From: CAIWHR01 sp039915505
GTDB taxonomy: Bacteria; Pseudomonadota; Gammaproteobacteria; Burkholderiales; Casimicrobiaceae
Reading direction: 5' to 3'
Assembly (NCBI GenBank): GCA_039915505.1
Contig: JBDSND010000022.1
Location: forward strand, 1-49,595
DNA: 49,595 nt
Part shown: one piece after another, positions 33,691-42,948 of the stretch
How positions within the stretch are numbered: the first letter of the stretch is position 1
Layout of the letters: each line of letters opens with the position of its first letter
Program-made: the position numbers and the translations under genes
Notes under the pieces: generated by a model
Database searches by the model: none
What the model was told of the DNA's origin: nothing
Seen by the model: only the letters and a program-made list of their open reading frames with translations

Positions 33691-36678
33691 CACGCCGGGT
33701 TTCTTGGAAGCCGTACGCGCGGTCTTGCCAGGCGTCTTGCCGCCCGGAACCGGTTTCGGCGTGGAAGCCTTGATGGTTCGGGGGGACTTGGCGGCGGTCT
33801 TTCCACCGGTTGTCGCCGGGCGCGTGGCCGTCGCGACAGCGTCCGCAGCCTCGTTCCCGGCCGCACTACGCTTGGCTGCGCCGCCTTCGGTTGCTCCACC
33901 TCGAGTTGCTCCAGCTCGAGTTGCTCCAGCTCGAGTTGCGCCCGCTCTGGTTGCTCCACCACGGGCTGCGCCCTTGGCGGCTGCGCCGGCGCGCGCGCCC
34001 ATTCGGCTGCCCGCCGACGCGATCTTGCCCTGCGCGGCCTTGCCGGCGAGGAGGATGACCGCCTCGTCGAGCGTCAGCGCGTCGACGCGCTCACGATCGG
34101 TGACGGTGGCATTCACCGCGCCGTGCTTCACGTAGGGGCCGTAGCGCCCTGCATGCAGCTCGACCGGCCGCTTGTCCTTGGGGTGCATGCCGAGTACGCG
34201 TAGCGCCGTGCCGGCGCGCGGGGCGCGCGCGCCCTTGCCCTTTGCATCCTTGGTCTCGAACTCGAATCCGACCTTGCCGTCCGGCTGGCGGACCAGGAAT
34301 GCGGAGAAGCCGCGACGGGTGCGTGCCGACACGAACTGCAGCAGGTCCGTGCGGCCGTCAGCGAGCAGCTTCTGCATCTGCGCGCGCTCGATCGGGCGTT
34401 GCAGGATGACCCTTCCTGAGCGGAAGTCGCAGGTCTTGTCGGGGCCGACCGCCTTCTCGCAGACGTAGGCCTGCGCCGTCTCGAACACGTTGGAGCGGCA
34501 CTTCGGGCACGGACCCAGCGACTCCTGGCCGGTGAAGTCCGGGGCCTCGGTGTCATCGTCAGCGCTCGGGCCAAAGTCGAAGGCGACCTCGTGCTCGTCC
34601 GACAGCTTGATCGACGCGGTGAACGGCCTGCCGAGCCGGCTGCGAAAGCCCTCGAGGGGGCCGACCTGACGCTCGCGCAGCAGGTTCTCGGCCTCCTCGG
34701 CCGCGAGCTGACGTCCGCCCATGATCTTCCAGAAGCCAAAGGCGCATTGCTGGCACTGGAATTTCTTGTAGTTTTCGTGCACTTCCCCGCCACACTTCGG
34801 GCAGGGCACCGACAGGGTCGCGAAGTCGCCCGGAATGGTATCGCTCTCGTAGTTCTTCGCCTGGCCCACGATGTGGCGGGTCATGCCCACGATTTCGTCC
34901 ATGAACACGGCGCGCTTCAGGCGGCCGTGCTCCATCTCGGCCAGCTTGAACTCCCACTCGGCGGTGAGCTCCGGCGAGAAAAGCTCGGGGACGCCGAGGC
35001 CGCGCAGCAGTGCCAGCAGCGAGAAGGCCTTGGGCGTGGGTGTGAGCTCCTTGCCTTCGCGGTAGATGTACTTTTCCTGCAGCAGGCCCTCGATGATCTG
35101 CGCGCGGGTAGCCGGCGTGCCGAGACCTTTTTCACGCATGGCCTCGCGCAGCTCCTCGTCCTCGATCAGCTTGCCCGCGCCTTCCATCGCGGAAAGTAGC
35201 GTCCCCTCGTTGAAGCGCGCCGGCGGCCGCGTGATGTTGGCGACGGATTCGACCTTTTCGGTCTTCACATGCTCGCCTTGGTTGACCTTGGCGAGGGTGC
35301 CCTGCTCTTCCTGCGCCTCCCGCCCGTAGACCGCAAGCCAGCCGGGATTCACGAGCACCTTGCCTTCGGACTTGAAGGGCTCGGTCGCGACCCGGGTGAT
35401 GCGCGTGGTCACGAGATACTCGGCGGGGGGAAAGAACACCGCGAGGAAGCGCTTCACCACGAAATCGTAGAGCTTCTGCTCGAGCTCGTTGAGGTGCTTC
35501 GGTGCGACCAGGGTCGGAATGATGGCGAAATGGTCCGACACCTTGGCGTTGTCGAAGATGCGCTTGTTGGGCCGGACCCACTTTTGCTTCAGCACCTGCC
35601 GCGCGAAGCCGCCGTAGGCGTTGGTCCCGCCCAGCGCTTCCATCGTCGCCTGGACAGTCGGGAGATAGTCTTCCGGCAGCGCGCGCGAGTCGGTTCTCGG
35701 ATAGGTGAGGGCCTTGTGCTTTTCGTACAGCGCCTGCGCGAGCGACAGGGTGGTGCGGGCGGAGAACCCGAACCGGCCATTGGCCTCGCGTTGCAGCGTG
35801 GTGAGGTCGTAGAGCATCGGCGCACCCTGGGTGGATGGCTTCGCCTCCTCGGTCACCTCGCCCGGCTGGCCGGCGCATTGCTCGACCAGTGCGGCCGCCC
35901 GGGCTTCGTCCCAGAGGCGCTCGGCACGCGCGTCAGGATCGTCCTCGGGCTTCTTGAATGTCTCGTCGAACCATCGGCCGGCGTATTCGCCGCCGCTGCC
36001 CAGGAACGTGCCGATCACCTCCCAATAGCCGCGCGGCTTGAACGCACGGATCTTTTCCTCGCGCTCGACCATGATGGCGAGCGTCGGCGTCTGCACGCGA
36101 CCCACGGTGGTCAGCTGGAAGCCGCCGGACTTGGAATTGAACGCGGTCATCGCCCGGGTGCCGTTGATGCCGACGAGCCAATCGGACTCGGAGCGGCACA
36201 CGGCGGCATCCGCCAGGGGCTCCATCTGCTTGCCCGTGCGCAGGTGCTCGAAGCCATCGCGGATCGCGGTCGTCGTCATCGACTGCAGCCACAGGCGCTT
36301 GATCGGCTTGGAGGCCTTTGCGAACTGGACGATGTAGCGAAAGATGAGCTCGCCCTCGCGGCCTGCGTCGCAGGCATTGATCAGTTCACCGACCTCCTTG
36401 CGCTTGATGAGCTTCAGCAGCGTCTTCAGCCGGCTTTCGCTTTTCTCGATCGGCTTCAAGGCGAACTGCGAGGGGATCGCCGGCAGATGGGCAAAGGTCC
36501 ACTTGCCCCGCTTGACCTCCTCCTCCTCCGGCATGCCGATCTCGACCAGGTGCCCGACCGCGGACGACAGGAGGTAGCGGTCGCTCTCGAAGTAGTCGTC
36601 GTGACGTACGAAGCCGCCGAGCGCGCGCGCGATGTCGGCGGCGACGGAGGGCTTCTCGGCAATGATGAGTGATTTCAC
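33679..36678 (-). CDS. topB: DNA topoisomerase III
   Basis: A type IA topoisomerase of about 999 residues that passes single strands and decatenates DNA. The start KSLIIAEKPSVAADIARALGG and DAGREGELIFRYI form the TOPRIM metal site; the catalytic tyrosine lies in ALTYPRTDSRALP. After the core come two zinc ribbons (CPKCGGEVHENYKKFQCQQC and CPKCRSNVF with later Cys) and a GRYGPYVKHG repeat. The last 120 residues are Ala/Gly/Lys/Arg-rich, with ATRAG pentapeptide repeats, a likely DNA-binding tail. I place the start at GTG 36678, directly before the conserved KSLIIAEKPS; a TTG at 36723 is open but adds unconserved residues. No ribosome binding site is evident. dprA precedes it by 152 bases. Confidence 0.93.
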   Translation of the reverse strand: MKSLIIAEKPSVAADIARALGGFVRHDDYFESDRYLLSSAVGHLVEIGMPEEEEVKRGKWTFAHLPAIPSQFALKPIEKSESRLKTLLKLIKRKEVGELINACDAGREGELIFRYIVQFAKASKPIKRLWLQSMTTTAIRDGFEHLRTGKQMEPLADAAVCRSESDWLVGINGTRAMTAFNSKSGGFQLTTVGRVQTPTLAIMVEREEKIRAFKPRGYWEVIGTFLGSGGEYAGRWFDETFKKPEDDPDARAERLWDEARAAALVEQCAGQPGEVTEEAKPSTQGAPMLYDLTTLQREANGRFGFSARTTLSLAQALYEKHKALTYPRTDSRALPEDYLPTVQATMEALGGTNAYGGFARQVLKQKWVRPNKRIFDNAKVSDHFAIIPTLVAPKHLNELEQKLYDFVVKRFLAVFFPPAEYLVTTRITRVATEPFKSEGKVLVNPGWLAVYGREAQEEQGTLAKVNQGEHVKTEKVESVANITRPPARFNEGTLLSAMEGAGKLIEDEELREAMREKGLGTPATRAQIIEGLLQEKYIYREGKELTPTPKAFSLLALLRGLGVPELFSPELTAEWEFKLAEMEHGRLKRAVFMDEIVGMTRHIVGQAKNYESDTIPGDFATLSVPCPKCGGEVHENYKKFQCQQCAFGFWKIMGGRQLAAEEAENLLRERQVGPLEGFRSRLGRPFTASIKLSDEHEVAFDFGPSADDDTEAPDFTGQESLGPCPKCRSNVFETAQAYVCEKAVGPDKTCDFRSGRVILQRPIERAQMQKLLADGRTDLLQFVSARTRRGFSAFLVRQPDGKVGFEFETKDAKGKGARAPRAGTALRVLGMHPKDKRPVELHAGRYGPYVKHGAVNATVTDRERVDALTLDEAVILLAGKAAQGKIASAGSRMGARAGAAAKGAARGGATRAGATRAGATRAGATRGGATEGGAAKRSAAGNEAADAVATATRPATTGGKTAAKSPRTIKASTPKPVPGGKTPGKTARTASKKPGVKRT
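33891..33965. repeat. five 15-bp tandem repeats in the topB tail
   Basis: Units of 15 bases (TTGCTCCAGCTCGAG and variants) start at 33891, 33906, 33921, 33936 and 33951; units two and three are identical. On the coding strand each encodes a pentapeptide of the ATRAG type in the basic C-terminal tail of topoisomerase III. Confidence 0.88.
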
Positions 36679-36830
36679 GTCGGGCAATGGGCGAAGAGCG
36701 GCAGATAGTACCGAAGGTGGCAAAGCGGCTGCAAGGCGCCGGATGGTCTACACTCGCGCGCGACTTCGCGCAACGGGACCCTGACCGTGACAGGCGATCG
36801 TGACAAAAGTGCGATGGCGGCGAGGGTTCT

Positions 36831-37943
36831 TTATCGCACCACGCGTTGCCAGCGACCGCCGGCGACGATCCCGACCTCGCCATCGATTTCGAGCAGGGTG
36901 AGTGCCGCGACCACCTTGGCGGCGGGGAGGGCGGCGCGGGCGACGATGCTGTCGACATCGAGCACCTCGGTCCCCATCGCGGCCAGCACAGCAGCCGCAT
37001 TGTCTCCCGAGCGGGCGCGATCGTCGCCGGCGCCGCGGGGCGCGGCCTGCGTGTGTGTGCTCACATCGGGGACCGGGAGCCGCAATTCCTCGAGCACGTC
37101 CTGGGCGGTTTCCACGAGCTTCGCGCCTTCGCGGATGAGACGATGGCAGCCGCGCGAGAACGGCGAATGGATCGAGCCGGGAACGGCAAAGAGGTCGCGG
37201 CCCTGTTCGCCGGCCATGCGCGCGGTAATGAGGGAGCCCGACGACACGGTCGCCTCGATGACCAGAACCCCGCGTGCGAGCCCGCTGATGATCCGGTTGC
37301 GGCGAGGGAAATTGCCGGGCAGCGGCGGCGTGCCGGGCGCGAACTCGCTGAGGATGATCCCGCGGGCGGCGATGGCGTGGGCCAGATCGCGGTGCCGCGC
37401 CGGGTAGACACGATCGGGTCCGGTGCCGATGACCGCGATCGTGTTGCCACCGGCGGCGAGGGCGCCGCGATGCGCGGCCGCGTCGATGCCGAGGGCGAGG
37501 CCGCTGACGATGGTGAGCCCCGCCTTCCCGAGCGCCTCGGCGAAGGCCTCGGCGTCGGCGACGCCCTGAGGGGTCGCGTTACGGCTGCCGACGATCGCAA
37601 GCCCGGGCCCTGCGAGCCTGCCGGCGTCGCCTAGCGTATAGAGCAGCGTCGGCGGATCGGCGGTCTGCAGCAACGCGGGCGGGTACCCCGCATCGTCCCA
37701 CGCGAGAAAGCCATGAGACGGCTCGGAGAGCCATGCGAGGGTGGCATCGAGACGTTCGCGGGGCGGCCCTGCTGCGATCGCCTTGGCTGCCGCAGCATTG
37801 ACGTGTCGGGCCCGCTCTGCCGGCCGGGCGGCAAGGACTGCTTGCGCCGAGCCGAAGACCCGCAGGAGGGCCACGAGCGCGCCGGGACCCAGCCCGGCCG
37901 AATGGAGTCGCACCCAGGCCTCGGCCCGGGCGTCCAGGTCCAT
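36831..37943 (-). CDS. dprA: DNA-processing protein DprA (Smf)
   Basis: DprA binds incoming single-stranded DNA during natural transformation and loads RecA. The 370-residue protein has an N-terminal helical (SAM-like) part, the Rossmann-like core GLAIVGSRNATPQG, SGLALGIDAAAHRGAL, TIAVIGTGPDRVYPARH and GNFPRRNRIISGL, then GSLITARMAGEQGRDLFAVPG, and a C-terminal winged-helix-like domain (about 305-370). All core motifs are intact. ATG 37943 is taken as start. It follows the LysM gene by 66 bases, the common LysM-dprA arrangement of betaproteobacteria. Presence alone does not prove competence. Confidence 0.95.
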   Translation of the reverse strand: MDLDARAEAWVRLHSAGLGPGALVALLRVFGSAQAVLAARPAERARHVNAAAAKAIAAGPPRERLDATLAWLSEPSHGFLAWDDAGYPPALLQTADPPTLLYTLGDAGRLAGPGLAIVGSRNATPQGVADAEAFAEALGKAGLTIVSGLALGIDAAAHRGALAAGGNTIAVIGTGPDRVYPARHRDLAHAIAARGIILSEFAPGTPPLPGNFPRRNRIISGLARGVLVIEATVSSGSLITARMAGEQGRDLFAVPGSIHSPFSRGCHRLIREGAKLVETAQDVLEELRLPVPDVSTHTQAAPRGAGDDRARSGDNAAAVLAAMGTEVLDVDSIVARAALPAAKVVAALTLLEIDGEVGIVAGGRWQRVVR

Positions 37944-38009
37944 GGCGCTATGACGATGAGAAGGGCGGCGGCGATGGCGACGCCGCTGGCGCTGGCGATG
38001 GCGCCGTCG

Positions 38010-39116
38010 TCAGGGCTGTCGTACCCAGTCGCCTTGGTTCACCACGTCAGTCGTATTGAGCACGAGCCCGTACGACACGCGGTCGAACACCCGGAAGACG
38101 AACACCAGTCCGGTCCGGTCGGCCGGGATTTCCACGAACCGGTCGGGCTGGTAGAACTTGGTTTGCTCCAGGAATTTCGCGATGCGGTCCGGCTCCTTGG
38201 ACGGGCGCGGGTCGGGGATCGACCCCGGGACGCGGTACACGGCGAGCACGCTTCCGATGTCCAGACCATCGACGCGGCCCTTATCGAGGGTGACCACCGC
38301 ACCCCGCCCCACTTCGAGGGAGTTCTGGGCGGTGGCGATGATCTGGCCATTGATCGGTTGCTGCGGCGAGTGCGGCACGTAGTTCAAGACCTGCTCGCGC
38401 GGCGCCGGAACGAGCCGGTCGCCGATGAGGATCTCCTCGTGGGCACTGGCGATGCGCATGGTCGATACTTCACCGAAGCGCTCCACCCGCGCGGTTCCGA
38501 GGAAGCGCTGCTCGTGGCCCAGGACCTCCTTGTTGCGCAGCGAAACCAGCGTCCGGCCGGCCCGATAGACATACCAGAGGTCGCCGGCGGCGGGGTCCGC
38601 GCCGGTGACGTAAATCACGTCGGTCGGTCCGCGGATCACCCGCTTGTCGCGTCCCGCGATGATCTCGGCCGAGCCCACCAGGCCCTCGGGGCCGGAAATG
38701 AGAGGACGGGTGAGGAATGGCTCGATGTCCCCCTGCGGAATGCTCGGGACGACGTCGCTCTCCAGTGGAGACACGCGAATGCTGGGCGACAGCCGCACGG
38801 TCGAGCGCTCGAGCCGCAATTGCGGTGCCCCGTCGGGGCTCCCGGTGCGGTCGAGCACGATCACGTCACCCGGGTAGATCCAGTGCGGATTCTTGATTTG
38901 CTCCCGGTTGAGCCGCCATATTTCCGGCCAGCGCCACGGCTCGCGGAGGAAGCGGCCGGCGATGCCCCAGAGAGTGTCTCCTTTTTGCACCGTATAGCGG
39001 TCCGGAGCCCTGTCGGCGAGCTTCGGATCGCCGCCGACGGCCGCGGCTCCCGTTAGAGCGAGCAGGGCCGCCGCCGCGGCGAGCATCCGTGTCGCCATGC
39101 TAAACTTCTGAAGCAT
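38010..39116 (-). CDS. LysM domain exported protein
   Basis: A 368-residue protein with a signal peptide (MLQKFSMATRMLAAAAALLALTGAAA, cut after the Ala run) and one LysM domain near the N-terminus (YTVQKGDTLWGIAGRFL ... WPEIWRLNREQIKNPHWIYPGDVI), which binds peptidoglycan. The remaining 260 residues show no enzyme motif I recognise; the family is regularly found beside dprA and def. The ATG at 39116 has AGAGG just upstream; MATRM six residues on is an alternative. It is divergent from def across 107 bases. Expected location is periplasm, attached to the cell wall. Confidence 0.92.
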   Translation of the reverse strand: MLQKFSMATRMLAAAAALLALTGAAAVGGDPKLADRAPDRYTVQKGDTLWGIAGRFLREPWRWPEIWRLNREQIKNPHWIYPGDVIVLDRTGSPDGAPQLRLERSTVRLSPSIRVSPLESDVVPSIPQGDIEPFLTRPLISGPEGLVGSAEIIAGRDKRVIRGPTDVIYVTGADPAAGDLWYVYRAGRTLVSLRNKEVLGHEQRFLGTARVERFGEVSTMRIASAHEEILIGDRLVPAPREQVLNYVPHSPQQPINGQIIATAQNSLEVGRGAVVTLDKGRVDGLDIGSVLAVYRVPGSIPDPRPSKEPDRIAKFLEQTKFYQPDRFVEIPADRTGLVFVFRVFDRVSYGLVLNTTDVVNQGDWVRQP

Positions 39117-39223
39117 AAGACCTCTTCCGGTGGGGGCGGGCCTTGCGATGGTCCGAAACCGCCGCAAAATAAGGGGTTAGATTTGATTCTGCATCCCGAA
39201 TCTGCATTTTGCAAGCTGTCGCC

Positions 39224-39730
39224 ATGGCGCTCCTGAACATTCTCGAATACCCGGATCCGCGGCTCCGCAAGATCGCCGCGCCGGTTGCCGCGGTCACCCC
39301 CGAAATCCAGAAGCTCGTCCGCGATCTGGCCGAGACGATGTATGCGGCACCGGGCATCGGCCTCGCCGCGACCCAGGTGGACGTGCACAAGCGGTTGATC
39401 GTCATGGATCTGTCGGATACGCGCGACGAGCTGCGGGTGTTCATCAACCCGGAGATCGTGGTCACCGACGGCGACGAGATCGAGGCGGAGGAGGGATGTC
39501 TCTCGGTCCCCGGCTACTACGACCGCGTGGCGCGGCCATCGAAGGTCAAGGTGCGCGCGCTCGATGCCGAGGGCAAGCCGTTCGAGCTCGACGCCGAGGG
39601 ACTGCTCGCGGTGTGCATCCAGCACGAGCTCGATCACCTGGTCGGCAAGGTCTTCGTGGACCACCTCTCGCCGCTCAAGCGCGCCCGGCTGACCAATAAG
39701 CTCAAGAAGAAGCAGCGCCTGGCCGGCTAG
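39224..39730 (+). CDS. def: Peptide deformylase
   Basis: Removes the formyl group from the N-terminal methionine of new proteins; a ferrous-iron or zinc enzyme. The 168-residue protein shows all three motifs: GIGLAATQV (about 46-54), EEGCLSVPG with the metal-binding Cys (about 88-96) and QHELDHLVG with the two metal His and catalytic Glu (about 132-140). ATG 39224 (MALLNILEYPDPRL) is the family start; the upstream TTG at 39209 is ignored. fmt follows after 61 bases, the usual def-fmt pair. Confidence 0.97.
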   Translation: MALLNILEYPDPRLRKIAAPVAAVTPEIQKLVRDLAETMYAAPGIGLAATQVDVHKRLIVMDLSDTRDELRVFINPEIVVTDGDEIEAEEGCLSVPGYYDRVARPSKVKVRALDAEGKPFELDAEGLLAVCIQHELDHLVGKVFVDHLSPLKRARLTNKLKKKQRLAG

Positions 39731-39791
39731 GTCGGGCGCCCCTACCGGCGCCCGCCGCTCCCGCCGGGCGCTCTCGATCCCGGAGGCACCT

Positions 39792-40739
39792 TTGCTGCGC
39801 GTAGGCTTCGCGGGCACGCCCGATTTTGCAGTCACGGCGCTCGAGGCAATCCTGACTGCGGGCTTTGCGGTGCCCCTGGTGATGACCCAGCCGGACCGAC
39901 CTCAGGGACGCGGCTTGGTCACCAGGGCATCCCCGGTCAAGGCAGCGGCGCAGCGCCACGGCCTCGCGATCCTGCAGCCCGCGACCCTCAAGACGGCCGA
40001 AGCGCGCGACGCCGCATTGGCCGTGCCCCTCGACGTACTCGTGGTCGCCGCGTACGGCCTTATCCTGCCGGCTGCGATCCTGGCCTGGCCGGCCCGTGGG
40101 GCCCTCAACATCCATGCATCGCTTCTTCCCCGCTGGCGCGGTGCCGCGCCCATCCACCGGGCGATCCTCGCAGGGGACGCGGTGAGCGGCGTCACTATCA
40201 TGCAAATGGACGAAGGTCTCGACACCGGACCCATGATCGACCGCGTCGCCGTGGCGATCGAGCCGCGGGAAACCACGGGCTCCCTGCATGACAAGCTTGC
40301 CGTCGCGGGCGCCGGCGCGGTCGTGCGTGCCTTGAAGGTCCTCGCGCGCGGCGAAAGCCTCAAAGCCGCGCCACAGCCTGCAGAGGGCACGAGCTATGCG
40401 GCCAAGATCGTACGGAGCGAACCGGCCATCGACTGGTCGATGCCCGCGCCGGCAATCGATCGACAGATCCGGGCGTTCTCGCCCGCGCCCGGCGCCTACG
40501 CCCTGCACGACGGCGTCAGTTGGAAGATCTGGGAGGCCGAGCCGATCGCGGCCGCAACCCGCGCACCCTACGGCACGGTGCTCGCAGCCGGGGCCGACAC
40601 CATCGTCATTGCCTGCGGCGAGGGCGCACTCCGCGTGAGCACGATACAACCGGCGGGTGGCAAGCGACTGCCGGTCGGCGCCGTCGTGAGTGGGCGGCGC
40701 ATCCGCGCAGGTGACGTATTCGCCTCGGCGCCGTCGTGA
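39792..40739 (+). CDS. fmt: Methionyl-tRNA formyltransferase
   Basis: Transfers a formyl group from 10-formyl-THF to initiator Met-tRNA. The 315-residue protein begins LRVGFAGTPDFAVTALEAI, has the formyl-THF binding and catalytic segment LNIHASLLPRWRGAAPIHRAIL (Asn and His of the active site) and GVTIMQMDEGLDTGPM with the catalytic Asp, then a C-terminal OB-like tRNA-binding domain (about 205-315). The start is TTG 39792, six bases after GGAGG; no ATG is available there. It works opposite to def in the same operon. Confidence 0.96.
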   Translation: MLRVGFAGTPDFAVTALEAILTAGFAVPLVMTQPDRPQGRGLVTRASPVKAAAQRHGLAILQPATLKTAEARDAALAVPLDVLVVAAYGLILPAAILAWPARGALNIHASLLPRWRGAAPIHRAILAGDAVSGVTIMQMDEGLDTGPMIDRVAVAIEPRETTGSLHDKLAVAGAGAVVRALKVLARGESLKAAPQPAEGTSYAAKIVRSEPAIDWSMPAPAIDRQIRAFSPAPGAYALHDGVSWKIWEAEPIAAATRAPYGTVLAAGADTIVIACGEGALRVSTIQPAGGKRLPVGAVVSGRRIRAGDVFASAPS

Positions 40740-40946
40740 ACGCGCCCGCGTTCGACCGCGCGTGCCGGGGTTCGACCGTCGAGTGGGCGCGTGCGCCTGC
40801 CATCGCCACGGGCTTTCGTCGGATCGCCGCGGCGTGGCTGCGTTGGGACTTCGCGGCACGCCCCCCTGCTTTGCGCTGGAAATGGCGCGCGCGGGCTGAT
40901 CGCACTCTGCTCCGGCGACGCGGGTCGCCTGGAGCGCGCTGAGTCG

Positions 40947-42251
40947 ATGGAAGAAGCCCAGCGCCAGGCCGCCAGTGTGGTGGCCCAGGTTCAGGGGGGC
41001 GCGACCATCTCGGCTGCGTTCGCCACATTACCCGAGTCCGACGCGGAGGTGGGCCGGCGCCGCGCCCTCGTCCAGGAGCTCGCCTATGGCACGCTGCGCC
41101 ATTGGGGCTTGCTGCACGGCCTGGTGCGGCTGCTCGCGGCCAAGCCCATCACCGACCCGGCGCTCGCCGCCCTGATCGCCGTCGCGCTTTATCAACTCCA
41201 GCACACCCGCGCGCCAGCCTTCGCGGTCGTCGATCACGCCGTCGCCGCCGCGGCTCGCGTGGCGCGGCCGGCCGCCAAGGGCCTCGTGAACGCGCTGCTG
41301 AGGCGATTCCTGCGGGAGCGCGACGCCCTGCTGGATCAGGTCAGCGCCGACCCGGTGGCGCGCTGGTCCCATCCTGCCTGGTGGATCGCGCGAGTGCGTC
41401 GCGAGCATCCCGACGCGTGGGCCGACATCCTGGCGGCCGGCAATGCGCGACCACCGTTCACGCTGCGCGCCAACGTACGCCGCGTGTCGCGAGACGTGCT
41501 CGCGCAGCGCTTCGCCGCGGCGGGCGTTGCGGCGCGGCCGGTCGGTGCGGCGGGCCTCATCCTCACCGTGCCGCAACCGGTGCAACAGTTGCCCGGCTTC
41601 GAGGAAGGCGCCTTTTCGGTCCAGGACGCCGGCGCGCAACTCGCGGCGCCGCTCCTCGCACTGGAACCCGGGATGCGCGTCCTCGACGCGTGTGCGGCGC
41701 CGGGGGGCAAGACCACCCACATCGCCGAGCTCGCGGACGTGAACATCGTGGCGATCGACGACAACCCGGCGCGGCTTTCTCGGCTCCGCGACAATGCGGC
41801 TCGCCTCGGTCTCGAAGCGCAGCGCTTGCACGTCGTGCCTGCGGATGCCGGTGCGCCCGCCGCGTGGTGGGATGGCCGGCCCTTCGACCGTATCCTCGCC
41901 GATGTGCCATGCACCGCGTCCGGGGTGGTGCGCCGGCATCCCGATGCCAAGTGGCTGCGTCGTGAACGCGATCTCGCAAGTTTTGCCGCGCAGCAGTCGC
42001 GGCTGCTCGACGCCTTATGGCCGCTCCTGGCTCCCGGTGGCACGCTGCTCTATGCGACCTGCTCGGTCTTTCGGGACGAGAACGACGCGCGTGTCTCGGC
42101 GTTCGTCGAGACCCATCCGGATGCCGCGCAGGAGGCCATTATCTTTCCGCATGGCGTGCGCCATGTGGGGGGCCAGCTCGTGCCGTCCCTGCCCGGCGCG
42201 GACCACGATCAGGACGGGTTTTTCTACGCACGCCTGGCCAAACACCGATGA
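40947..42251 (+). CDS. rsmB: 16S rRNA (cytosine-C5) methyltransferase RsmB
   Basis: Methylates C967 of 16S rRNA. The 434-residue protein has an N-terminal NusB-like RNA-binding domain (about 1-140, ELAYGTLRHWGLLHGLV and VDHAVAAAARV) and a Rossmann methyltransferase domain with SAM motif DACAAPGGKTTHIAEL, the catalytic cysteines in DVPCTASG and ATCSVFRDEND. The frame is open to 40791, but ATG 40947 (MEEAQRQAASVVAQV) begins the conserved domain; some start between is possible because no strong ribosome binding site is seen. It is third in def-fmt-rsmB, after a 207-base gap. Confidence 0.94.
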   Translation: MEEAQRQAASVVAQVQGGATISAAFATLPESDAEVGRRRALVQELAYGTLRHWGLLHGLVRLLAAKPITDPALAALIAVALYQLQHTRAPAFAVVDHAVAAAARVARPAAKGLVNALLRRFLRERDALLDQVSADPVARWSHPAWWIARVRREHPDAWADILAAGNARPPFTLRANVRRVSRDVLAQRFAAAGVAARPVGAAGLILTVPQPVQQLPGFEEGAFSVQDAGAQLAAPLLALEPGMRVLDACAAPGGKTTHIAELADVNIVAIDDNPARLSRLRDNAARLGLEAQRLHVVPADAGAPAAWWDGRPFDRILADVPCTASGVVRRHPDAKWLRRERDLASFAAQQSRLLDALWPLLAPGGTLLYATCSVFRDENDARVSAFVETHPDAAQEAIIFPHGVRHVGGQLVPSLPGADHDQDGFFYARLAKHR

Positions 42252-42372
42252 TCCGCCGCCTGCGTCGGCGACCGTCGGCGGGTATCATCGGTGCCGCCAC
42301 TGCCGGTTCCCCCGGCCCTTCGCCGTGCCCCCGTCCTCGCCGCCCGTCACCATCGGTTTGCCTCCATTGCGC

Positions 42373-42948
42373 GTGCGAAGCGTCGCGTCCCTGCGCATTC
42401 GGTTGCGCGCCTTGCGCGCTCTGCTGTGGGGACTCGCCCTGCTCGTGGCCATGCCGGCGTGGGCCGATACCATTGCAGTACAGTCGGCCGAGATTCGTGT
42501 CGAGGAGGACGGGTACTACCTGAACGCCGAGTTCGATTTCACGATCAACGCGACCCTCGAGGAAGCTCTTCAGAAAGGCGTGCCACTCTATTTCGTTCTG
42601 GAAGTCGAGATCACACGCCCGCGCTGGTACTGGTTCGACGACAAGCTGCTCGGCTATTCCACGCAGTATCGTATCTCGTACACCCCGCTTACCCGCCAGT
42701 ACCGTGTGGCGGTCGGGTTGCTCGTCCTCAACTTCGACACGATGGAGGAGGTCCAGCGCCTGATCTCACGCGTGACCTCGCGACGCATCGCGGCGCGTGA
42801 CCAGCTCCCGCGCGGCACCCGGCTGGAAGCCGGCGTGCGCCTCAGGCTGGACGTGAACCAGCTGCCCAAGCCCTTCCAGGTGAATGCGCTGGCGTCCCGG
42901 GAATGGTCGATGCAATCCGACTGGTACCGATGGACATTCGCGACGTAA
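42373..42948 (+). CDS. DUF4390 exported protein
   Basis: A protein of about 191 residues with an Arg-rich N-terminus and a hydrophobic signal sequence (LLWGLALLVAMPAWA, cut before DTIAVQ). The rest shows the DUF4390 pattern: AEIRVEEDGYYLNAEFDFTI, FVLEVEITRPRWYWFDDK, YRISYTPLTRQYRVAVG and a C-terminal DWYRWTF. The family is found between rsmB and ntrY in betaproteobacteria; its role is unknown but the signal peptide places it in the periplasm, where it could affect the sensor NtrY. GTG 42373 is the most sensible start; a TTG at 42358 is an alternative. It overlaps the ntrY frame by about 46 bases. Confidence 0.85.
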   Translation: MRSVASLRIRLRALRALLWGLALLVAMPAWADTIAVQSAEIRVEEDGYYLNAEFDFTINATLEEALQKGVPLYFVLEVEITRPRWYWFDDKLLGYSTQYRISYTPLTRQYRVAVGLLVLNFDTMEEVQRLISRVTSRRIAARDQLPRGTRLEAGVRLRLDVNQLPKPFQVNALASREWSMQSDWYRWTFAT

